From the NCBI GenBank assembly GCA_002104985.1, contig MCGO01000043.1, positions 186,001-250,000 of the forward strand: a DNA stretch of 64,000 nt, written 5' to 3'. Positions 1 through 9,619 of the stretch are shown here, one piece after another. How positions within the stretch are numbered: the first letter of the stretch is position 1; each line of letters starts with the position of its first letter. The stretch is from Rhizoclosmatium globosum. Taxonomy: Eukaryota; Chytridiomycota; Chytridiomycetes; Chytridiales; Chytriomycetaceae. The notes below the pieces were generated by a model that was given only the letters and a program-made list of their open reading frames with translations, did no database searches and had not been told where the DNA came from. The position numbers and the translations under genes were made by a program.

Positions 1-2045
1 GATGGATGGATATGCATTGTGCAATATTATCTTTGTAAATTGTAAAAGTGGAATTTGTGTAGACAAGAGCTATGTGCAAGAACATTCTTCAATGCCATCT
101 CTCAAGAGAATTGGTTCATTGGACGAGTAAGGGAGTGGCTCAGTAATGCCTGTCGCTCATTGGCATACCAAGTTCTATGTCAAGTTTTACTCTATATTCT
201 CGACATATATATATGGGGCTTGTATTCAGAGGTGGTGTGACTGCAATTGGGGTACAGGCAGTGGCGGCCAGTAAGGTCATAGCAAGTGCAACGTAACTGG
301 CTGGGCTTGCCACTGCGGTTTTGTCCATGTCGGTGGCCCATTCCTCCCTGTTGGTGGTGTTGCTGCTTCTGATTGATGATGCAGGAGGTCTTGGCTGTGG
401 AGAGGGGCAGTTAATTGGCAGAAGTATTGGACTTGAGTTCAGCCTTGCTTCCCTGGAATTCATTGAAAGGGTGGCCACCAATTTTGCAATAGTTGTAGGA
501 CATAGTTCCTTGGCGCTGTTGGTAGGAGAACAATCTGCAGTGGTTCTTGATACATCAGCACCTGCTTTGATCAAAGACGCAAGTTTGGTTGACAATCTCC
601 AAGGTAATCTCCTTTCCGGTGATGTTAGAACTACACAACACTGTCACTAATGCTTTCTGGTTGTCTGAAACTGGATGGGACTGGAGGAGAAGGACAATGT
701 GTTCTTCCTTCTGACGTATTATTCACTAGTACCTTAATTCTTCTTTGTTAAAGAACAGATTGGTACCTTTTTAGACTGCAGGATTAGTTGAGAAGTCAAC
801 TGGACAAAGCATTTCAATTCCAACTATCTGGCAGTGTTTGCAAGCAGAAGGAGGGATTCACAAGCAGGCATATCAATATTTCAATACATCATAATGATTC
901 TGACATGTTTGCGTGGATCCTGTGTCTATTGTAATGAAGTCCATTCCATGCAAAGACCCTCCAACAACATTATGGCTGGCCTTTGGAAGGGCTGTATTGA
1001 ATGCCCATGCAATCCGTAATCCTTGAAAAACAGCTGAAGCTGTCATTGCCCTTTCCATGGATACTTGGCATTTTGGGTACAAAATGGAGCAATGAATACC
1101 AATGGTTTTACAAGCTTTATTATTATTTATGAATTAGTGAGAATTGTTGGATTGATTCTTTGCTGATTTCTTTCCAACTCCCCAAAATAGGTTGATATCC
1201 TGGTCCAAACTCAGTTCTACTGTGATGGATAACGCATCTATCCACAAGCAAGCATCCATGATAACATGTGAAACAGATGGCAGGAACCCGGGTTCTCCCA
1301 CGCAAATTTCATATTGATTGGAGGCCATTGATCTCGTCACAACTTAGTAACAATACATTGAATATAACGAATTTAAAGAGAAATAAAGGATCAGGCAATT
1401 GTATCAGCTGTATGGAACAAAAAGACACCAAAACTAAACAGGCAATGATCAACCGTCCTCTCCCAGGAGGATCCTCACAACTCCGTCCAGTGAGAGTTGA
1501 AAGGTTCAAAACAACTTGGATCCAGAAGAAGGCGCTCTCGCAGTCTCATGGCCTTGCCAAATTAGGTTCGCAGCAACAAACTAACCTTCAGATCAGGTTC
1601 CAGCAACTCAGAGCCAATTCAATGCAACCTGGCGCAAACAAGAAGGTGCTTTCATCTCAAATGGATGGAATCATTCTATCCTTGTTGGAGTTACACTGTA
1701 CTCACTTGGAAATACGCACTACTCTCGGATGTGGTTCTGAAAGGATCAAGCGAGTTATAAAGCAGCAAGATAATCCATCTCTTTTTAGTGTTTGCAGCTG
1801 CCTCTGTGGATGATGTTGCGAGACTGAAGGACAGACTGGGCCTTTGAGGACGGATACCCCCCTTGCGCTCATAGACAGAGTCTTGGAAGAGCAACTCAAT
1901 GACAAGCAGTTACACCGCGACAAGGACAGGAATCTATTTATTCTAGTTGGAATGGTTTCTTGTTCAGCAGTGGGTGTTTGCTGTCCATACTCCTGGCTAA
2001 GGAAGGTATTGAGTCTCTGAACAAACGGGGTCTGCTGCACCAAAC
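1..2045. other. No supported gene; transposon-flank sequence
   Basis: Apart from the dispersed repeat at 101-216 I see no recognisable gene. Several open frames of 60-180 codons exist on both strands (for example 321-650 plus, 1268-1813 plus). They overlap one another, lack recognisable domains, and some lack an ATG start. The stretch may be decayed mobile-element DNA like the sequence to its right. Confidence 0.4.
101..216 (+). repeat. Dispersed repeat, copy 1 (possible tRNA-derived SINE head)
   Basis: About 115 bp here match 12932-13043 in the same orientation with scattered substitutions. Both copies share the string CTCAAGAGAATTGGTTC, a block with AGTGGCTCAGTAATG, and a block with ATACCAAGTTCTATGTCAAG. 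The TGGCTCAGT core (136-144) resembles a tRNA A box (TRGCNNAGYNGG). The AGTTCTATGTC string about 26 bp downstream is a poor B-box match. The repeat relationship is seen directly; a pol III SINE origin is inference. Confidence 0.6.
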
Positions 2046-2147
2046 CGTTTGCTTTGTTGACAAAGTCGCTGGTTTATTGTTTGGGAAAGTTGATTTTCAA
2101 TTCCTTTTTTCACTTCACTACTCCCATTTGCTTATCCCCAAAAATAG

Positions 2148-2527
2148 CATATGTTCCACCACACAAGAGGCAACAATATCGACGGGCCAACGCAGCTAGC
2201 AATTCAAACAGTGCTAAAAGCAAAGATAGCCCCCTTTCGCAGTCGCTCACTCCAAACACTCCAAAACCCCAATTGTCCAACAAGATGACTTCCTTTCAAC
2301 CTGCTGCACAAATTTCAACCTCAAGTTCTCAATTATTGTCTACTGAGCAAAAGCAGCAAGTGTACCCAAACCTAATAACTGATTTTCAGCCTCCAAAGGT
2401 GAAAAAGCATACAACCAACTCGAAAACTTCTCGACCAGCAGAACCATTTTCCACATCAAACGGTCCTAATTGGGCCGCGGTTGTGGCCAGTCAGTCAACC
2501 CCAACAAACACTGGGTCAAATCTCTGA
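2148..2527 (+). CDS. Putative exon with an AYVPPHKR motif, low complexity
   Basis: The frame opens directly after a plausible 3' splice site (CCCCAAAAATAG, ending 2147). It encodes about 126 residues rich in Ser, Thr, Gln and Pro. It starts with AYVPPHKR, which resembles the YIPPHLR-type motif near the N terminus of DDX3/Ded1 helicases, and it ends with a NWAAVVASQ stretch. A following frame (2557-2817) without an ATG continues in Ser-rich sequence, so the gene may be broken. No helicase core is present. It could be a fragment of a host RNA-binding protein or of an element-encoded Gag-like protein; I cannot tell which. Confidence 0.3.
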
Positions 2528-3017
2528 AATTTTAACTTTAACTGCTGAGTTTTCAAGTGTCTGTAAAATCATCATCGGAATCTAATAGTGAGTCAACCAC
2601 GTGTGTGAGTAAAAAAGTAATTGATGCCCTGATTTCTGACACTCAGAAACAAAATCCTGCTATGGTAATCACTCAAACTGACATACTTTTGTGCTTTCAC
2701 AAAAACATGTTCCTCAAACAAAAGAATGAATCTGTGTCAAATCTGCTCAGCTGCTCAAAGATTGATAATCTCGAACTTGAATGGCAGCACAATCTGTTCA
2801 GGTGGGCTTGTTTATAGCATAAATTCACTTTGGTTTGGCCTGAAGCTGCTGTTAAGTTGAGGGCTGAAATACAATATGACATGAAGTGAGTATATCAGAT
2901 TATACAACTAAGAGAATTCACAACAAATGTGCATTAGTATCAAATTTTCTGTTAGCAGTGAGCTCAGCATTAAACTTGTTGACTCATGTGCAGCAAATAT
3001 TAGCAAATTCAGATTAA

Positions 3018-3041
3018 ACGTCGGCAGATATTACGTGATTT
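3018..3041 (+). repeat. Left terminal inverted repeat of the Harbinger element
   Basis: Reads ACGTCG, GC, AGATATT, A, CGTGATTT. The reverse complement of 6549-6572 reads ACGTCG, TT, AGATATT, G, CGTGATTT. Mismatches are confined to three positions. Confidence 0.8.
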
Positions 3042-3140
3042 TTTCAACCCAAATTTCCAACCAAACAATATCACAATAAACTTAAAATCATGCTGATTTT
3101 AAGGTGATTTGGATGGATGGTGATTTCATGAAGTCACAAA

Positions 3141-4425
3141 TGACTTCCAACAAATCGAAGAACACACCAACACGAAAGGCTGCGATGAAGAAGAGTTTGC
3201 TGCCATGAGCCCCAGCACCTGTCCCAACTCCAGTTCCACCACAGAAGGCGAACCACAGATGGAATGAAGCTGAAGTCGGAGGGTTGCTGGGATGTGTGAA
3301 GGATGAGTGGGAAGCAGTCTTCTCCAAAGCTCAAGTCCAAATGGCCACTTGGAATGCCATGCTGGAAAAGGTATTACTGCAAGGATCACAGACACTGGCT
3401 TGTTTCTTATCTTAGTTTCAGATTTATGCTACAGTGAACAAAGAAAATGACAAATCTGAGGAAGATCAAGACGTCCCTCCAACCTTGACTGGTGAATCTT
3501 ACAAGTCAAAGTGGAGAGCTCTCTTAGGACCAGTTGCCGCATTTGCAAAGACAGTCAAAGGAAAAGAAGGATCAGGATCTGCAACAGTTCCAAATCCAGC
3601 ATACTATGATGAAATCACATCAGTACTTGGAAACTCTTCTGCTGTGAAAGGTCCATACAGTAGCCTCAACTCAATGACGTCTGGTTGTTTGACCATGTTC
3701 CAGAAGTCTTGGAGCCAAAATCTGACACCCCAATGACCGCATTTGCTGAGACATACAACAATGATGCCGCCATGAATCTTTTTGCTAAGAGCTTGATTGG
3801 AGAGAGTTGTGGAAGTGACATGTTGGGAGAATCTGATGATGTGATGGTTGGTGACACACAGCATGTCACTAATGAAATGGATGAGGAAGCTATGGTGCAG
3901 GAAGAAAAAGGGGAAAAGATCAGCATGGCAAAGAAGAAGAAGATGAAGAATGTGGTTGAGAGTGGGGACGTGGGGAAGAAGAGAAAGGCAGACAAGCCAG
4001 TGTCTGGAGAGAACAGTGGGAAGATGGCCAAACGCAAGGAATCAGCCGCAAAAGAGTTGGAACGCATCAAGGATGCTGAGCCTGAGGAGTTGCCAGTCAA
4101 GCAGACCTGCAAGCCGGCCAAGAACAAGAAGGAAGCAGCTTCAAGAGCTGGTGGAGGGAGTGGAGGAATGTCAGAGTTCCAATTGTAGTATTTCAGGTTG
4201 TTGGGCAACACAAACACAACAGGTGCTGCTTCCCTTGCCATCCAGAAGGAGTCCCAGGCTACCAACATGGAATTGCTGCGTCAGCATGGTCTTGATCAAG
4301 ATGAGAAACGCAAGGAGCTGGATCAGAGTAGAAAGGATACTGCAACCCATGCCTCAAGAGAAAACGCCAAGTTTCTGGCCCTCTTGAATGCTATTGCCCC
4401 ACCAAAACCTCCTCTTGATGGCTAG
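3141..4425 (+). pseudogene. Harbinger Myb/SANT-like DNA-binding protein, broken
   Basis: From the ATG at 3141 the frame encodes a Lys-rich N terminus, then an in-frame TGA (about 3207), then a trihelix/Myb-like domain beginning HRWNEAEVGGLLGCVKDEW. A GT-AG intron (about 3369-3420) joins ...NAMLEK to IYATVNKEN.... The domain continues with SYKSKWRALLGPVAAF and YYDEITSVLG. Near 3670 the frame shifts by one base. It then runs through an acidic and basic Lys-rich region to about 4188, and a last piece (4198-4425) is rich in Lys, Asp and Gln. Such proteins are the second ORF of PIF/Harbinger elements and assist transposase binding. The stop and the frameshift make this copy non-functional. Confidence 0.7.
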
Positions 4426-4706
4426 TTTGAATGAGTCATGTTATGTTATGTGTTTAATTGCTTGTATGATAGTTGTGTGTATGTATGAATGAATAGATGC
4501 TTTAATTGCTCACATCAAAAACTCTGCAAAAGCCTCCCTCATTTACATCCCAGGAGCAGCCACGTTTCCAGTTTGCGCGGTATACTGCAGATTACATCCA
4601 AAGCAAAAATAGGGTACAAGAGTAGATCCAGCATATCCTCATCCTCTCCAAGTCCTTCCAGACTCATCAAATATGCTTCCCTGTACTCCACATCAGTCAA
4701 TCTCTC

Positions 4707-6526
4707 TCATTCAATAAACTCCTGAACTTCTTCCTTGTCTAAAGGAAAATTTCTTGACTGACAGATGTTGTGCAAAATACAGCACATCATCACCACGTCC
4801 AGAACGGCACAAGTATCCACACGCATTGATCCACATAAGATTCTAAAGCAAGTCTTGAGGCGTCCAAACGCGTTTTCAATTACCACACGAGTCTTGCATT
4901 GCCGTTTGTTGTATCAATTTGTCCTAGGTTTGCCAGAGCCTGTTTGCTTCTTTTAAATGGCGTAATTACACAATCAGAATTAGTAAAGATTTTATCTCCA
5001 AGAATTACAAGGTGAGGAAGTATTAGAGTATCAACGTTCCGCCCAAGTTCACTGTTTTGGTAAGCTGCAGAGTCGGACGTGGATCTTGGCCATCCCACAT
5101 CGAAAAACTTTCACAAAATCAAGTGTGCCATCTGCCTTGATTGGAACAGCAGTCCATCCCCACGTTCAAAGCCATCACACCAACTCTACTCTCTCTGATT
5201 CATCATTCTTGGCCCTTCTCACCTCTGTGATGGTGGGTTCTCTACAGGTTGGATGGGATTGTCTACTCTCTGGGGCCCCCTGTACACTTGGTGACAGTGA
5301 GGTGCTTGGCTGGCTGATAGTCAAGACTATTCTACTTCTGGGGTCTATGCGTGCAAGTGAACTGGAGTTCAGATGCTTGAACAAAGGGGTGTTTGATGTT
5401 GGAGTGGCTAAGTTGTGTGTTTGGGCTGGTGTTGATGAATGGTTTTTGGGTTTCCCAGCACAGGCCAACAGCTGGGTGCCTGCTAAGAAGGTAGCAGGAC
5501 CCCTTACCCCAATAGATGATGTCTGGCATAGGGGGTTTTCTTTCTTTTTTTATTTTTTCTTTTGGCTTTGGCTTTATTTTTTTATTTTTTTTATTTTTCT
5601 TTTTCGCTTTTTTTTTCGCCTCTTTTAACGAGGTTGCCGCTCAGCGGTTTTTCCAATTTTTGAGTCTGGGTCTATAGGGGATATTTGTCGCTTGCGGCAC
5701 AACACATATTGTCAGGGTGCAGATTATAGGGGAAAGCCCTATTCAACTCTGTAAATTGGATAAGTTTATTTGGTAATAAACAGAATATGGTTGCTTTGGA
5801 AAAAAAAAAAAAAAACTGGCCATCCCACATCAACAAATCAAAACAACATGTCAGAATCACACACAGCCAGAAGCCAGATTGCATAGAATTGCTTATGGAA
5901 CCAGAAATCCTTCTTGATGTATGGTCCACCTGGAACATCTGGTCCTTCACCTGGTGCTTCAATTAGGGAAAAGCTACTGTCCATATCCAGCCCCACATTT
6001 GGGAGTCTGCCCAACTCAGCAAACTTTGAGGCAATGTTTGTCAATTCGTCTGATGCAACATCAGGGAGACTGATCACATCTCTAAAGCTTCAATAATGGC
6101 AGCAGCACACCACCTCACCGAATCCCCAGCAGTTCTTTCTCCGTAGCCAAACCAACCTCCAACAGTCCTGAGCAGTTGGCCTGTGCCCAATTGATTGCGG
6201 CTGGGAGTGCGAGGATTGCCTACTTTAGATTCCAACGGACTCTTTTCAAGATGTGGTCGAATATGGGCTAGTATATGGTCAAAAGTGGTTCAAGTCACTC
6301 TGAACGTTTGTCGGAAGTCCTCTGACCCAGTGTCAGGTCCAAAGATAAGGTTGCGCCATTCCTTTGCTTTGGTACGATCAGGACCTCGGATATCACGTAT
6401 GTCTTCTTCAGCTTCCATCAGCCAGGCAAAAGGGTTGACAGATGGTACGAAAAACTGGGGCAGCTGGCTGTGGTAGACTTGATCAGGTTTCATAACTGGT
6501 TTGCTTGTCAAGAGAAAGGTATGCAT
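4707..6526 (-). pseudogene. Harbinger DDE_Tnp_4 (HARBI1-like) transposase, interrupted
   Basis: Read from the ATG at 6526, the protein shows the family pattern: an N-terminal FRQTFRVT..TTFDHILAHI region, an LRTVGGWFGYGERTAGDS helix-turn-helix-like segment, the first catalytic Asp in VGLDMDSSFSLI, the second in LVILGDKIF, and the third acidic residue in IENAFGRLK. It ends ILHNICQSRNFPLDKEE. Two in-frame TGA codons occur (after FRVT near 6287 and after DSDMLF near 5837), and there is a 1-nt frameshift before the ENAFGRLK block near 4890. A retroposon at 5102-5816 splits the segment DVGWP/RSTSDS. Removing the insert and one target-site copy restores a continuous frame there. The family assignment is firm; the copy is inactive. 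Confidence 0.85.
5102..5816 (+). mobile_element. Poly(A)-tailed retroposon inserted in the Harbinger transposase
   Basis: A 715-bp insert is flanked by a perfect 15-bp direct repeat, TGGCCATCCCACATC, at 5087-5101 and 5817-5831. It ends in 16 A residues (5800-5815) preceded by AATAAA (5776-5781). A strongly T-rich tract lies at 5535-5615. A frame without stops (5102-5628) reaches into the insert but shows no reverse-transcriptase motif that I recognise. The target duplication plus 3' poly(A) identify LINE-machinery retroposition. It may be a 5'-truncated non-LTR element, a SINE, or a processed transcript. Confidence 0.8.
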
Positions 6527-6548
6527 GAGCGCGGCAATTAAATCACGC

Positions 6549-6572
6549 AAATCACGCAATATCTAACGACGT
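6549..6572 (-). repeat. Right terminal inverted repeat of the Harbinger element
   Basis: Inverted partner of 3018-3041 with 21 of 24 matches. The motif AAATCACGC is partly repeated just inside it, at 6540-6548. The transposase start codon lies about 23 bp inside this end. Confidence 0.8.
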
Positions 6573-6683
6573 CTATTGTGAATTCATCAAAAAAATAAAC
6601 AGTCTGTCTCGCAAAAATCTGATATGATAAAATGTCCAACGTCCTTTGACTCTTACACATTCTTCCAATCTGATATGAATAGA

Positions 6684-9619
6684 TACCGTCTTCACTACAT
6701 TTTCCCGGACAGGATATTAATAACTTTTCCAATTCAATCCGACAAATTTAAGTCTGAAATAAAATAAATCCAACTTTTGAAACCCGTTTTGCCGTCTGCC
6801 TTCCCTGGCAGTTCATTTCAATTTTTCCGCAACTAACACGTCAAAAATGATGAGTGCCTTCCTCGCGAGAGGAAAAGGACTCCAGCCAACATTTGCATCA
6901 AACCCGGAGCAAATAGCCAAGGAAGCTAAGGTGGCCAAAAAGAAACTGGCCTTTGAGTTCTTCACGCAACGCCTTGGCCTTCCCCCAAAAGCTCCAAATG
7001 GACGCCCATCTGCAGAGTATCTGGCCAAAGCATCTACACGTGAAAATCTTGTCAAGCAGTTTATGACAGAGACAGAAAGCAGAACCACTACTGCGCAAGC
7101 CTGGTATGAGGACTCGATACTTCCTGACCTTCCACCACCAGTTTCCATCACACCTGCAATTCTAGTAGCAAATGAAACAAAGCAGTATTTTTCGAAAGAC
7201 CCAGCTGTTCAAAAGCTGTATGATGATATGTGGCATGTTTGGGCAGCAGACGGTATGTTCGTCTTGGACGTTTTCTTCCTCCCTTACCTTTACCTTCCAG
7301 GATCTCACGCTGGATTCAAGACAATCAATCAGTGGATTACTGACGTAAAAACTGCGTACAATATAGCTGTTCCCCACTCAACAGCGGGGGATTATCGGAA
7401 AAAGTACATGACTCTTTATGATGAATGTAAAAGCAACAAGTGGGAATCAAATGGCCCTACTGCTTTGAAAATGAAGCGTCAAGCATTGCGTATCCGTCCA
7501 AATTTGATTGAGACTGTTGTCACGGCTGCCAAGGAAAGAATCCAACGAAAGGCAGAGATGGAGCTGCCATCAGATCGAATGAAGTTGGGCCCTGACGCAA
7601 CTTCTGAGCTCATTGCTCTTTGTGTTGAGCACAAAGATTATCCTGGATTTGGAGTTGAGGTTGTGGCTGCCTTTGCAAATCAAGTGCACCAAAAGCACTA
7701 CCCATTTGAGCCTGCTTGGACCCCTAGTTCCACATACGCGTATTGGTTTTTGCTAGCACAAGCTGATTTTGTAAATCGCCGTGTGACTGGATCCAAGGCA
7801 ACTGTTGCACAAGTTGTTGAACAGGAGAGATTGTTTGGCTTGTTGCTTGACGAGCTTGCAATTTTGATTCACAATGGAATGCCACTCTCCCACCTGGTTT
7901 GCTGTGATGAATATTGTGCGCATCTTATCCCCCAAGGTGATCGGAAATGGGAGTTGAAGGGTGCAAAACATGTTGAATCAATGTTCCCGAAAGACAAACG
8001 CCAATATACGGGCAATCTTGCTGTTGATGCTACTGGGAAAGTTGTTGCCGTCCACATGATTCTTGCTGGAAAGACAGATCGAAGTTTGCCGTCCCCAGAT
8101 ACACGAGAAATGTTCCCACATTTTGTTTTCCACAAAACCAACAATCATTGGTGTGATCATGAAACCAAAGTCGGATTTGTAGTTCGGATCTACAGTGTTT
8201 TGCGAGAGAAAGAGGCTGCTCGCAGCAGAGTTTCTGTTGACAGAATCACGTCTGTTCCCTGTGTGCTTCTGCTTGACTGCTGGCCTGTGAATCTCACAGT
8301 CAAATTTCGAACAGAAATCAAAGAGAAATGCCCTGGAATGCTTCTCTTTTTCATTCCCGCAGGTGGGACAGGAACCTACCAAGTGAGTTTAATGTGGTAC
8401 AAAACAACTTCTCATTCTTTATTCATTCAGATAAACGATACACATCTCCATAAACCATTGAAAGATATGCTGAAAAATTTGGCCAGCTCGTTTATTTTTC
8501 GAGTATTGACTGAGTTAAAGGAACGCAAGACAGCAGACTTGATGTTGGGATTGCAACCACTTGAAGCTGAAGCCAATCGAATCACGTCGTTGAAGCGTCG
8601 TTTGAAGATGGAGTCATTGAAGGATCTTGCTGTGGATTGGACGGATAAGGCCTGTCGTAGATTGGAGGAGGTTGGAGATGATGGGTTGAACATTATTCAG
8701 AAGGGATGGAAGGACATCTACCTTGACAAAGTGCTGAATCCAGAGTTTGTCGCTGCTGCTTGTGTCCGTAAAGTTAGCCAAACAAGCAGCAGAATTGAAG
8801 GAGAGGGAGGATGCAGCCCAAGCGGCTATTTTGGTGGATGCAGCTGGAAAACCACTGGGAGAAGTCATTGCTGCGTTGGCTGAGGTGAGGAGTATTGTTG
8901 CTGCGGCCGCAAGAGCCGCGGAGGACAATCCAATTGGATGGGATGATGTTCAAGTTGTGGCTCGTGCTGAAGCGGCTTTCCACGAGGGTCAGATCCCAAA
9001 GAAAAAGAAGCTACGCTCAGCCACAAAACCAAGAGGGGGAAGGGGAAAGTCGTTGAAGAGGAAAGCAGGAGAAGTCTCCGTTGTGGAAGCGTTGGTCACA
9101 GAAAGAGCAACCAAGGCTTCTCGCAAGGGACCCGCAAATGCATCTAGAGCGCCGTTGAAGGCAGAAATGAGGGCGTTTCTTCGGTCAAAGGAAGTAGAGC
9201 TTCCGGGAAGAGGGCTGTTGAAAGAAATGGAGACAGGTATTGAAGCCAGGGGCTGGTGGGCCGAGCTGAAAGAGTTCGTGGCCGAGAGCAGAAAGCAAGA
9301 TGTGGAAAAGACACACGAGAAGGGGAATGACATTGGCGAAGAAGGTGGTGTGGAGGAGGAGGAGGCGGAAGGTGTGGCCGAGAATGAAGAGAAAGAAGAG
9401 AATGAAGGAAAGGATGAGAGTGAGGAAGAGGATCAGTCAAGCGAGGATGACGATAGTGATGACGATGATTTCGAGAATGTGGAGGAGGTTTGGTAGTTGT
9501 TCTGGTGAAAAAAGGAAATCCGTCTTTGGAAACTAATTCGAGAAATGAATCCGAGAAATAATAACTCTATTCCTTTCATCCGACTTAGATTCATCCGGGA
9601 ATATTCAGGAAATACGGTA
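6684..9619. mobile_element. Pogo-like (DDE_1) DNA transposon
   Basis: The element is bounded by imperfect inverted ends. The left end is TACCGTCTT...TTTTCCCGGA at 6684-6709. The reverse complement of 9594-9619 reads TACCGTATT...TATTCCCGGA. About 19 of 26 positions match, and the outer TA dinucleotides fit the TA target duplication of Tc1/mariner/pogo elements. It encloses one long transposase gene on the plus strand. It sits 111 bp to the right of the Harbinger element, so two unrelated DNA transposons lie side by side. Confidence 0.65.
6847..9496 (+). CDS. Pogo/DDE_1 superfamily transposase
   Basis: The start is the first ATG of ATGATGAGTGCC. The catalytic core follows the DDE_1 pattern: first Asp in VCCDEYCAHLIPQGDRKWEL (residue about 354), then GAKHVESMF, LAVDATGKVVAVHMILAGKT, second Asp in VLLLDCWPVN (about 476), FFIPAGGTGTYQ, and third Asp in INDTHLHKPLK. 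A 48-nt intron (8383-8430, GTGAGT...TTCAG) splits GTYQ from INDTHL. Near 8760 the frame shifts by one base. The C-terminal part (to the TAG at 9496) is Ala-rich, then strongly basic (KKKKLRS, KSLKRKAGE), then a long Glu/Asp tail. The triad is intact, so only the frameshift, real or a sequencing error, argues against activity. Confidence 0.75.

Larger units (their letters stand above)
3018..6572. mobile_element. PIF/Harbinger-type DNA transposon, decayed
   Basis: The element is delimited by 24-bp terminal inverted repeats (3018-3041 and 6549-6572; 21 of 24 positions match). It has the two-gene layout of the family: a Myb/SANT-like DNA-binding protein on the plus strand and a DDE_Tnp_4 (HARBI1-like) transposase on the minus strand, converging near 4.4-4.7 kb. 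A 715-bp retroposon interrupts the transposase. Both genes carry stops and frameshifts, so the copy is dead. I could not resolve the 3-bp target duplication: the flanks read TAA on the left and CTA on the right. Confidence 0.85.

Noticed and set aside
321..650. 109-codon plus-strand open frame near the left end
   Set aside because: It overlaps an equally long minus-strand frame, has no domain, and lies in decayed repeat sequence.
5086..5628. 180-codon plus-strand open frame as a host gene
   Set aside because: It starts in the target duplication and runs through the retroposon into a T-rich tract giving poly-Phe; it is at best part of the element.
3141..6526. TGA read as a sense codon (alternative genetic code)
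   Set aside because: TGA serves as the normal terminator of real genes here (chitinase, GH3, NDK), so the TGA codons in the transposon are decay.
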